Assembly (NCBI GenBank): GCA_046496945.1
Contig: JAWOGL010000175.1
Span: 1-18,873 of the forward strand
Length of the DNA stretch: 18,873 nt
From: Desulfonatronovibrio sp046496945
Lineage (GTDB): Bacteria; Desulfobacterota; Desulfovibrionia; Desulfovibrionales; Desulfonatronovibrionaceae
Direction of reading: 5' to 3'
The position numbers were made by a program, and so were the translations under genes. How positions within the stretch are numbered: the first letter of the stretch is position 1; every line of letters begins with the position of its first letter. Of this stretch, positions 13,054 to 18,873 are shown piece after piece. A model generated the notes under the pieces. That model did not search any database. It was given only the letters and a program-made list of their open reading frames with translations, and had not been told where the DNA came from.

Positions 13054-14373
13054 ATGACTCAGAAAAACACCACAGCCATAAAATCCATAGGACCGGCCAG
13101 GGTCAGTTCCCCGCTGCCCTTCTGCCGCTTTGTGGAAGATAAACAGCTTATCACCATGGACATCAATCCGGAAATGCTCGGCAAGGATGTAAAAGAGTCA
13201 GTAAGGCTTGAATTCGAAGAAGCCGGTCCCCGGTCAAAGCTGTATTTCGACCCCTCCAAAACCAAATGCGCCATAGTCACCTGCGGCGGTTTATGTCCGG
13301 GAATCAACGATGTGATCAGGGCTATTGTCATGGAAGCATACCACAATTACAATGTTCCTTCAGTGCTGGGAATCCAGTATGGTCTGCAGGGGTTTATCCC
13401 CGATTACGGCCATCCGGTTATGGAACTGAACCCGGATAATGTTACCCAGATTCACGAATTTGGAGGCACTATTCTGGCTTCATCCAGAGGCCCTCAGCCT
13501 CCCGAAGACATTGTGGACGCCATGGAAAGAACGAATATAAGCATCCTGTTCATGATCGGAGGCGACGGCACAATGAAGGCCGCCCAGGCAATCCAGGAGG
13601 AAATATCCCGGCGCAACAACAAGATGTCCATTGTAGGCATTCCCAAAACTATTGATAATGATGTAAATTTCGTGTCCAAAACATTTGGCTTCGACACTGC
13701 CGTGGAAAAGGCCACGGAAGCTATCCGGTGCGCTCACACCGAGTCTCTGGGAGCGCCCAACGGCATCGGCATGGTCAAACTCATGGGCCGGGAGTCAGGG
13801 TTTATCGCGGCCCAGGCTACCATCGCTCTCAAGGAAGTCAATTTCGTACTTATTCCGGAATCTCCATTTGAACTGCATGGAGAAAACGGCCTGCTCAAGC
13901 ATCTAAAGCAGAGGCTCAGGGACAGGGGACACGCGGTCATAGTCGTTGCTGAAGGCGCGGGTCAGGAACTTTTTGAACGAAAAGGAGCTGATCCGTCAGG
14001 AAACATCATTCTGGGAGACATCTGTTCCTACCTTAAAGAACAGATTCACGACTATTTTGAAAAAAAGGACATGCCCATCACCCTCAAGTTCATTGATCCA
14101 AGTTATATTATCAGGTCTGTGCCGGCCAATTCCAATGACCGGGTATATTGCGGATTTCTGGGCCAGCACGCGGTGCACGCGGGAATGGCCGGCAAGACAG
14201 ACATGCTGGTCAGCATGCTCCAGGACAGATACATATATCTTCCTCTGTCTCTGACGACCCTTAAACGCAGAACCATGAATACCAATTCCAATTACTGGGG
14301 ATCGGTACTGGCCAGCACAGGTCAGCCCATGTCCATGACAAACCCGGACAAGACCCGGAAAAAAGATAAATAA
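13054..14373 (+). CDS. pfkA: 6-phosphofructokinase, plant-type (group III) ATP-dependent form
   Basis: This 439-residue enzyme phosphorylates fructose 6-phosphate in glycolysis. Motifs are CGGLCPGINDVIR (77-89, nucleotide loop), IGGDGTMKAA (168-177), PKTIDNDV (197-204, with the catalytic TIDND) and MGRESGF (244-250). Gly after GGD is the ATP-type residue, whereas Lys in PKTIDND is usual in PPi-type enzymes. That Gly/Lys combination defines the long plant-type ATP-PFK subgroup. Use of PPi cannot be fully excluded. An N-terminal extension of about 70 residues precedes the catalytic fold, as in that clade. AGGA lies 6 bases before the ATG. It is 100 bases upstream of the UDP-glucose pyrophosphorylase gene in the same direction, with no terminator seen between. 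Confidence 0.92.
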   Translation: MTQKNTTAIKSIGPARVSSPLPFCRFVEDKQLITMDINPEMLGKDVKESVRLEFEEAGPRSKLYFDPSKTKCAIVTCGGLCPGINDVIRAIVMEAYHNYNVPSVLGIQYGLQGFIPDYGHPVMELNPDNVTQIHEFGGTILASSRGPQPPEDIVDAMERTNISILFMIGGDGTMKAAQAIQEEISRRNNKMSIVGIPKTIDNDVNFVSKTFGFDTAVEKATEAIRCAHTESLGAPNGIGMVKLMGRESGFIAAQATIALKEVNFVLIPESPFELHGENGLLKHLKQRLRDRGHAVIVVAEGAGQELFERKGADPSGNIILGDICSYLKEQIHDYFEKKDMPITLKFIDPSYIIRSVPANSNDRVYCGFLGQHAVHAGMAGKTDMLVSMLQDRYIYLPLSLTTLKRRTMNTNSNYWGSVLASTGQPMSMTNPDKTRKKDK

Positions 14374-14473
14374 CCAGGTTGGTCTCTGCCCCAGGACCGG
14401 TGCCGGGCTTACAGTTTATGCCAGGTAAAGAACCGGGAAAATCAAAAAGCATTCTCATAAAAAGGAGCTGAAG

Positions 14474-15919
14474 ATGGATGAACAAAACCTGGATTGCGTT
14501 TCCAACGCTGATCCTGACCTGATGCAGGTTTTCAGGCCCTTTGCCCTGAAAATGGAAGAACAGTCGCTGCCTCCCATAGTAATAAATCTTTTCAAATGCT
14601 ATTTTTCCCAACTGGTTTACGGCAGCCAGGGCAAACTAAATAAAAAAGAAATCCTGCCTCTGGATAAAAGCGAAGTCCAAAACCTGGATTCCATATCCCA
14701 GTACAAAAATGAAGGTGCTGAAGCCATATCTGAACTGGCCGTGATCAAGCTCAACGGGGGGCTGGGAACCAGCATGGGCATGGAATCAGCCAAATCTTTG
14801 ATCACTGTCAAAGAGGGCAGGACCTTTCTGGATCTGATCGTGGATCAGATTAAAATCCTCAGAAAAAAATATCAGACTCCGGTTCCTCTTCTGTTCATGA
14901 ACAGCTTCCGGACGCACATGGACACCATGAGCCACATAAGGAATCTGGAAAATCCGTATCATCTTCCCCTGGCCTTTGTGCAGCATAAGTATCCCAAGGT
15001 AATAGCGGACAAACTGGAGCCTGCCAGGTGGCCAGACAATCCGGAACTTGAATGGAATCCCCCGGGACACGGAGATATTTATACCGCCCTTATTACCTCG
15101 GGAATCCTGAAAAACCTTCTGGAAAAAGGATACAAATACGCGTTCATATCCAACTCGGACAATCTGGGCGCCACCATGAATGAAAGTATCCTGGGTTATT
15201 TTAAAGCCATGGAATTCACCTTTCTCATGGAAGTGACCCCCAGAACCGCGTCCGACCGCAAGGGCGGGCATCTGTGCAGACTGCTCAAAAACAACCGGCT
15301 GGCCCTGCGCGAAATAGCCCAGTGTCCGGAGAACGAACTTGAAGAGTTCATGGACATCCAGAAATACGCCTTTTTTAATACCAATTCCATCTGGCTTAAC
15401 CTGGAGGCTCTGGAAAAGGTTTTTCTGCGGCACAGGATGATTCCTCTGGACCTGATCATCAACACCAAAAACCTGGATCCGCGCAACCCCGATTCTCCCT
15501 CTGTCTACCAGCTGGAAACAGCCATGGGATCAGCCATATCCGCCTTTGATCACGCCGGGGCCCTGGAGGTCCCAAGGGACCGCTTCGCTCCGGTCAAAAC
15601 CACAGCCGACCTGCTTACGGTCATGTCTGACTGCTTTATCCTGTCCGACATGAAAACAATCATCCCTAATCCCCAGCGCAGTCTGTCCATCGCGGATATC
15701 GAGCTGCACCCTGATTATTACAGAAAGATTGACCAGTTTGAGCAAAGGTTTGCCCATGGAGTCCCTTCCCTTGTTCAGTGTAATTATCTGAAGATAACAG
15801 GGGATATCTGTTTTGGGAAAAATGTAACTGTAAAGGGCCGGGTTACCCTGACAAACAAATCAGGAAAACAGGTCAGGATCGATGACAACTCACTTCTGGA
15901 GAGTGATCTTACTTTTTAG
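14474..15919 (+). CDS. UTP-glucose-1-phosphate uridylyltransferase, eukaryotic (UGP) type
   Basis: This 481-residue enzyme makes UDP-glucose from UTP and glucose 1-phosphate. Diagnostic stretches are KLNGGLGTSMG (92-102, nucleotide loop), AKSLI with Lys107, FMNSFRTHMDT (141-151), WNPPGHGDIY (194-203) and ISNSDNLGAT (225-234). The C-terminal left-handed beta-helix region (about 420-481) includes ITGDICFGKNVTVKG. The family is unrelated in architecture to bacterial GalU and is the form best known in eukaryotes, with some bacterial members. AAGGAG lies 6 bases before the ATG. UDP-glucose would feed glycan or storage-polymer synthesis, and the upstream phosphofructokinase suggests a sugar-flux unit. 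Its 3' end overlaps the patatin gene tail-to-tail by 30 bases. Confidence 0.93.
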   Translation: MDEQNLDCVSNADPDLMQVFRPFALKMEEQSLPPIVINLFKCYFSQLVYGSQGKLNKKEILPLDKSEVQNLDSISQYKNEGAEAISELAVIKLNGGLGTSMGMESAKSLITVKEGRTFLDLIVDQIKILRKKYQTPVPLLFMNSFRTHMDTMSHIRNLENPYHLPLAFVQHKYPKVIADKLEPARWPDNPELEWNPPGHGDIYTALITSGILKNLLEKGYKYAFISNSDNLGATMNESILGYFKAMEFTFLMEVTPRTASDRKGGHLCRLLKNNRLALREIAQCPENELEEFMDIQKYAFFNTNSIWLNLEALEKVFLRHRMIPLDLIINTKNLDPRNPDSPSVYQLETAMGSAISAFDHAGALEVPRDRFAPVKTTADLLTVMSDCFILSDMKTIIPNPQRSLSIADIELHPDYYRKIDQFEQRFAHGVPSLVQCNYLKITGDICFGKNVTVKGRVTLTNKSGKQVRIDDNSLLESDLTF

Positions 15920-16915
15920 TTTGTCTGCCTGTTTTTCAGATATCTTAAACAGGCTTCTGGTTTTCTCGCTGCTGACCACGGCGGCAATAGCGGCGTCATA
16001 GCCTTCCTGGATACTTTCCTTGGCCCGGTGAAAATCCATGAACCTGATCTTGCCGAGTTCGGGGCGAATGAGCATGTCAGCAGGTTCTTTTTCCAGCCTG
16101 AGCTGGGTTATGGTTTTTTCCATGACCAGGGTAGAGGCGAAAATAATCTCAAAGATATTCGGCCCCAGGGGCTTGCTTCTCCAGTTTTTGAAATAATCCA
16201 GCCATGATATGTCCAGACGGCCGAGACGCTCCATAATGTCCGGAAAAAACCCTTCCTTTTCCGGTGAAGCGCAGCCTTCAGTCCGGGATTCTTTTTCTGA
16301 AGCAGCATTTTTCTGTTCCAGGTCGTTCTGCTCTGTTTTGCAAAGGTTATTCCAGCGCGAGGCCAGGTAATAATTAAGATCCACGGCTATTACAATATCC
16401 GCGCCCATTGACCTGGCCAGACTCACAGGCAGGGGGTTGACCAGGCCGCCGTCAACCGTGAATCTGTCATCAATCATTATAGGGGTGAACAGGCCGGGCA
16501 CTGCAAAACTGGCCCGCACCGCTCTGGAAACATCACCTGTGGTCAGCCATATTTCTTCACTGGTCTGCAGATCTGTGACCACCGCGCCGAATGGGGTATT
16601 CAGGTCTGAAAAATCCTCACCTGAAACATAGGTCTTGAAAAAGTCAGTCACCTTTTTGCCGTCAAGAAGTCCGTTCTTGGGGAAGACCACATCCAGCAGG
16701 GAAATAATCTTTTTTTTGTCTATTTCCAGGACTGCCTGCTTTAATCCTTCCAGATGTCCCGAAGCATAGACGGAACCCACCAGTGCCCCGATACTTGTAC
16801 CGGACACATAATCGATTTCAATGCCGCAGTCTTCCAGGGCCTGGATAACTCCTATATGAGCCCAGCCCCTGGCTGCTCCGCCTCCCAGAGCCACTCCTGT
16901 TTTTCGTGCGGACAT
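15890..16915 (-). CDS. Patatin-like phospholipase (RssA/YchK type)
   Basis: This 341-residue serine hydrolase uses a Ser-Asp dyad to cleave acyl esters. GGGAARG (11-17) is the oxyanion loop, GTSIG (39-43) places the nucleophile at Ser41, and VDGG (154-157) supplies Asp155. All are intact. The C-terminal third (about 185-341) is outside the minimal patatin domain and contains a charged, low-similarity insert (KTEQNDLEQKNAASEKES). No signal peptide is present, so the protein is probably cytoplasmic. AAGGAG lies 7 bases before the ATG. The last 30 bases overlap the end of the uridylyltransferase gene on the other strand, so antisense pairing of the two 3' ends is possible. Confidence 0.93.
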   Translation of the reverse strand: MSARKTGVALGGGAARGWAHIGVIQALEDCGIEIDYVSGTSIGALVGSVYASGHLEGLKQAVLEIDKKKIISLLDVVFPKNGLLDGKKVTDFFKTYVSGEDFSDLNTPFGAVVTDLQTSEEIWLTTGDVSRAVRASFAVPGLFTPIMIDDRFTVDGGLVNPLPVSLARSMGADIVIAVDLNYYLASRWNNLCKTEQNDLEQKNAASEKESRTEGCASPEKEGFFPDIMERLGRLDISWLDYFKNWRSKPLGPNIFEIIFASTLVMEKTITQLRLEKEPADMLIRPELGKIRFMDFHRAKESIQEGYDAAIAAVVSSEKTRSLFKISEKQADKLKSKITLQK

Positions 16916-16946
16916 GATATTTCTCCTTATCTGAAATGTTGGAAAT

Positions 16947-16975
16947 TATTTAAATCCTTACCAGAATAAACTCAA
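16947..16975 (-). promoter_or_regulatory. Candidate promoter of the patatin gene
   Basis: On the minus strand TTGAGT (16970-16975) and TAAATA (16947-16952) are separated by 17 bases, about 30 bases upstream of the start codon. Confidence 0.45.
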
Positions 16976-17005
16976 CAAAATATTTACAATTCCTGCAATC
17001 AGACT

Positions 17006-17032
17006 TAAGATAATTACTGATTCGGCCGATAA
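17006..17032 (+). promoter_or_regulatory. Sigma-28 (FliA, flagellar) promoter
   Basis: TAAG (17006-17009), exactly 15 bases, then GCCGATAA (17025-17032). The consensus is TAAA-N15-GCCGATAA, so the -10 is perfect and the -35 differs at one base. It is placed to start transcription near 17040, giving a leader of about 40 bases before the 69-residue gene. This strongly suggests expression with late flagellar genes. Confidence 0.8.
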
Positions 17033-17045
17033 TACTGAAAAGGTA

Positions 17046-17309
17046 CTGTTTCCGGTGCGGTTACCGGTTGGGGAGGTTTTATGGAAATACAGTCAGGTAC
17101 TGGAGTGGCCCAGATGGCCCAGTCCATGTCAAAGCAAACCTTTGGTGCCCAGGTGGTCACCAAAACCCTTGATTACTTGAACGAGAACAACAACTCCAGC
17201 GGTTCTACAAATGCTGATTATGACTTCCAGAAATCAGTGCTTCAGGCCGCTATCACTGGAGAAAGCACCGCAATAGATAAACTGGTTTGATTACCCGCAC
17301 CGGAAACAG
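17046..17309. repeat. Inverted repeat bracketing the small sigma-28-driven gene
   Basis: CTGTTTCCGGTGCGG at 17046-17060 is the exact reverse complement of CCGCACCGGAAACAG at 17295-17309, and neighbouring bases partly pair too. The left arm is in the predicted leader, and the right arm begins 5 bases after the stop codon. The transcript could close on itself as a panhandle. No target-site duplication or transposase is visible. Confidence 0.7.
17081..17290 (+). CDS. 69-residue sigma-28-regulated small protein, possible YjfB-like motility protein
   Basis: This is a soluble small protein without signal peptide or membrane segment. The N-terminal half (GVAQMAQSMSKQTFGAQVVTK, then TLDYLNE) loosely resembles the short YjfB-type putative motility family, in which a methionine/glutamine-rich helix is followed by VLKKALD. 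That assignment is tentative. The middle is a low-complexity Asn/Ser linker (NENNNSSGSTNADYD), and a second helix ends in AIDKLV. GGGAGG lies 4 bases before the ATG. A near-consensus flagellar sigma-28 promoter sits 49-75 bases upstream, which supports a motility or late-flagellar role better than the sequence itself does. An exact 15-bp inverted repeat brackets the gene. Confidence 0.8.
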   Translation: MEIQSGTGVAQMAQSMSKQTFGAQVVTKTLDYLNENNNSSGSTNADYDFQKSVLQAAITGESTAIDKLV

Positions 17310-17325
17310 CAGCCTTTTACCTGAA

Positions 17326-17340
17326 GCGGGCCTGGCCCGC
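17326..17340 (+). terminator. GC-rich hairpin after the small motility-type gene
   Basis: GCGGGC (17326-17331), a 3-base loop and GCCCGC (17335-17340) form a tight 6-bp stem 36 bases past the stop codon. AGCAAAATAC follows instead of a T-run, so it is a poor intrinsic terminator. It may be a 3'-end or processing hairpin. Confidence 0.35.
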
Positions 17341-17411
17341 AGCAAAATACTCACTACAGACTTCACCGGCAGTACCGTGGACGCAGACTTAAAACAGCAC
17401 TATCTCCTCTT

Positions 17412-17438
17412 AACTCTGTGTTCTCGGTGAACTCTGTG
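17412..17438 (+). repeat. CTCTGTG-type short repeat
   Basis: AACTCTGTG occurs at 17412-17420 and again at 17430-17438, with a related TTCTCGGTGA between, giving an 18-base period. Similar CTCTGTG/CTCTGCG strings are, to my knowledge, scattered through intergenic DNA of many bacteria without known function. Confidence 0.4.
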
Positions 17439-17476
17439 GTAACGTTTCTTCATCATTTATTGTTTTTGGTGACCCT

Positions 17477-17499
17477 GGTGAAATAAAGAATATTTCACC
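17477..17499. promoter_or_regulatory. Perfect dyad in the universal stress gene leader region
   Basis: GGTGAAAT (17477-17484), a 7-base spacer and ATTTCACC (17492-17499) are exact reverse complements. The element is 70 bases before the universal stress gene and could be an operator or leader hairpin. No convincing promoter could be fixed relative to it. Confidence 0.4.
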
Positions 17500-17568
17500 G
17501 GCAAGCAGGCTTACAGGTGTAAATCACTAACTCTTAACTAATCATACAACTATAAACTACGGAAAAAT

Positions 17569-18423
17569 ATGACTATCAAGAAAAAATTCCTAATGGCCGT
17601 AAGCAAAGACGCCAGCCACCAGTACGGAGTAAGATTCCTGAGCTATTTTTTCCAGAATAAAGATGACATCCAGGTGGATATCCTCAATATTTCCCATCAC
17701 GGGATCAAATCCGGCTATTACTCTGCAAAGCAAAGTAAGGCTTCTTCACAGCAAAGCCAGGATTTTTTGCAGGAAGTCAGACAGAAAATGATGGATTTCG
17801 GTTTTCCAGATCAGAATATTCAGATGGAGACAAGGCAGGGTTCAGTGTCCACGGCCAGCGACATTCTTGCAACGGGACGCAAAGGAATGTATGATGCTCT
17901 GATACTGGGCCGAAGAGGTTTAACCCTTCTGGAGAGCCTGATCCAGGACAGTGTCAGTGGTAAAATCCTGGATGAGCAGTGCGACATTCCGGTCTGGATA
18001 TGCCGCGAACCGGAAAGACGCAAAAAACACCTTCTTCTTTGTACCGATGGTTCAGAAGAGAGCCTGAATGCCGCGGATCACGCCGGTTTTATCCTGGAAT
18101 CAGCCCCGGAAAACAATATAACCGTTCTTTATGTCCGCCCTCCTGACAGCCGGGGCAATGAACAGAAGATCCTGTACACCACAGTTGCCCGGCTAACCGA
18201 CAATAATATTGCCGGGGAGCGGATATCCACTCTTGTTCTGGAAGGCAAAAACGCCGCCCGCCTCATTCTTGACCATGCCCGGGATAACAGCTTTGCAGCC
18301 ATCGCCATGGGCCGCAAATGCCGGCAGGAATCCCGGAAGGGCTTATCCGGTTTTTTTGTGGGTTCGGTAAGCAGCGTAGTCCTGAAAAATCTTGAACAGG
18401 CAAGCCTGTGGATATGCAAATAG
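17569..18423 (+). CDS. Tandem-domain universal stress protein (UspA family)
   Basis: This 284-residue soluble protein has two Usp domains. Domain 1 (about 1-147) opens KKFLMAVSKDASHQYGVRFL and ends with GRRG (114-117), DSVS (127-130) and IPVWICRE. Domain 2 (about 152-284) opens KKHLLLCTDGSEESLNAA and ends with GRKC (248-251), GSVS (265-268) and ASLWICK. The ATP-binding consensus is Gx2Gx9G(S/T). Domain 1 has Asp where the Gly of GSVS is expected, and domain 2 has Cys for the second Gly, so ATP binding may be weak or lost. Such proteins respond to stress and energy state, but the exact role here is unknown. The ATG has only a weak GGA ahead of it. Confidence 0.88.
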   Translation: MTIKKKFLMAVSKDASHQYGVRFLSYFFQNKDDIQVDILNISHHGIKSGYYSAKQSKASSQQSQDFLQEVRQKMMDFGFPDQNIQMETRQGSVSTASDILATGRKGMYDALILGRRGLTLLESLIQDSVSGKILDEQCDIPVWICREPERRKKHLLLCTDGSEESLNAADHAGFILESAPENNITVLYVRPPDSRGNEQKILYTTVARLTDNNIAGERISTLVLEGKNAARLILDHARDNSFAAIAMGRKCRQESRKGLSGFFVGSVSSVVLKNLEQASLWICK

Positions 18424-18470
18424 TTTTCCTTCCGGATGGGTATTTATTCACTATATCCGGCGGCCTTCCT

Positions 18471-18525
18471 CCGGTTCCTGTTTCTGTTGATACGAACTCC
18501 CTGTCGCGGTTCCATAAGACAAACC
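18471..18525 (-). repeat. Dispersed non-coding repeat, copy B (inverted)
   Basis: Read on the minus strand this matches copy A at 12299-12354. The 23-base core is identical (plus 18487-18509), with further agreement on both sides (GGTTTG at one end; AGAAACA and a GAAC/CCGG end at the other). It is head-to-head with copy C, 73 bases away. Confidence 0.8.
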
Positions 18526-18598
18526 ATTAGCTGAACATGTTACCCTGGATTGGAAGCTTTAATTATTTTGGGGGGAATCGGCAGTTTACAATATGTAT

Positions 18599-18669
18599 GG
18601 TTTGTCTGAACGGAACCTGCGACGGTCAGACATCGCATCAATGGCGAAACATGAACCGGAGGATGGCCT
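18599..18669 (+). repeat. Dispersed non-coding repeat, copy C (diverged)
   Basis: It aligns with copy B read on the minus strand: GGTTTGTCT, then GGAACC, GCGAC, ATCAA, GAAAC and GAACCGGAGGA-x-GGCC in the same order, with a few small insertions. It is more diverged than A and B are from each other. Together with B it makes an inverted pair that could form a long hairpin or cruciform. Confidence 0.65.
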
Positions 18670-18736
18670 TAAATTCAGTGGATGGATCATAATATATGGT
18701 GAACAGTCACCCGAATGGAAACTGAATAATTTTTAC

Positions 18737-18765
18737 TTGATTTTTTGTTTTAATCGAATTAAGTG
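18737..18765 (+). promoter_or_regulatory. Weak candidate promoter of the tRNA gene
   Basis: TTGATT (18737-18742) and TAAGTG (18760-18765) are separated by 17 bases. They end 13 bases before the tRNA, so a leader of about 7 bases would result. The -10 match is modest. Confidence 0.33.
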
Positions 18766-18778
18766 TCCCTTTCTTTAT

Positions 18779-18855
18779 GGCGAGGTAGCTCAGGAGGTTA
18801 GAGCATGCGGCTCATATCCGCAGTGCCGGGGGTTCAAGTCCCTCCCTCGCTACCA
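18779..18855 (+). tRNA. tRNA-Met (CAT anticodon), elongator type
   Basis: This 77-base cloverleaf has acceptor GGCGAGG paired with CCTCGCT (first pair G-U) and D-arm AGCTCAGGAGGTTAGAGCA. The anticodon stem TGCGG/CCGCA holds the loop CTCATAT (anticodon CAT), and the T-arm is GGGGG-TTCAAGT-CCCTC. The CCA end is encoded. The paired acceptor end argues against initiator tRNA, which normally has a mismatch at 1-72. A lysidine-modified isoleucine tRNA (CAT) is the alternative and cannot be excluded by eye. Confidence 0.9.
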
Positions 18856-18873
18856 TAAATATTCAAGGGGTTC

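Larger units (their letters stand above)
18424..18778. other. Gene-free stretch before the tRNA, holding two repeat copies
   Basis: No credible coding region is seen in these 355 bases. Repeat copies B and C lie head-to-head within it (18471-18525 and 18599-18669). The last 60 bases are AT-rich and probably contain the tRNA promoter. Confidence 0.6.

Noticed and set aside
14786..15433. Minus-strand 215-codon open frame inside the uridylyltransferase gene
   Set aside because: It is a shadow of a well-conserved gene. It has no Shine-Dalgarno context or family resemblance.
18779..18855. Initiator tRNA, or a tRNA serving as integration site for a mobile element
   Set aside because: The acceptor end is paired (G-U), unlike initiators. 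I found no second copy of the tRNA 3' end and no integrase in the window.
1..18873. CRISPR array, insertion sequence or prophage genes
   Set aside because: There are no regularly spaced short direct repeats. No transposase, integrase or phage protein is recognisable in any frame.

Overview
The window carries most of the dissimilatory sulfite-reduction machinery of a sulfate-reducing bacterium. DsrA and DsrB keep the same siroheme/[4Fe-4S] cysteine positions as the Desulfovibrio vulgaris enzyme. The small ferredoxin closely resembles D. africanus ferredoxin III. Together these point to Desulfobacterota, probably Desulfovibrionales or a near relative. The assignment is from remembered family sequences, not from a search.

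From 1 to 11.8 kb every gene is on the minus strand. In transcription order there are four apparent units. Unit 1 is an RsbRD-N-like sensor/regulator protein followed by dsrM-dsrK-dsrJ-dsrO-dsrP, ending in a hairpin terminator. Unit 2 is a single [3Fe-4S]/[4Fe-4S]-type ferredoxin with its own promoter-like sequence and a strong terminator. Unit 3 is a YkgJ-type cysteine-cluster protein, a 120-residue uncharacterised protein and a five-repeat TPR protein, ending in a terminator. Unit 4 is dsrA-dsrB-dsrD-dsrN (dsrN runs off the left edge), preceded by a CRP/FNR-like (HcpR) or Rex-like palindrome. DsrMKJOP is the membrane complex thought to pass electrons from menaquinol and/or thiols to sulfite reduction via the DsrC trisulfide. 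DsrAB reduces sulfite on siroheme, DsrD stimulates DsrAB, and DsrN amidates siroheme. The ferredoxin and the three uncharacterised genes lie between the membrane complex and the reductase, so they are candidate accessory factors.

From 11.8 to 18.9 kb is housekeeping and accessory DNA. It begins with a 585-base gene-free stretch holding the dsrM-unit promoter region and one copy of a dispersed repeat. Next come a small heat-shock protein (minus) divergent from a plant-type ATP phosphofructokinase (plus), then a eukaryotic-type UTP-glucose-1-phosphate uridylyltransferase overlapping tail-to-tail with a patatin-like lipase. A 69-residue protein follows, behind a near-perfect sigma-28 (flagellar) promoter and bracketed by an inverted repeat. 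A tandem universal stress protein, an inverted pair of the dispersed repeat and a CAT-anticodon tRNA complete the window.

The most notable points are the single-locus dsr supercluster, the Asp-for-Cys ferredoxin inside it, the YkgJ/hypothetical/TPR trio, the sigma-28-driven small gene, and the three-copy dispersed repeat.
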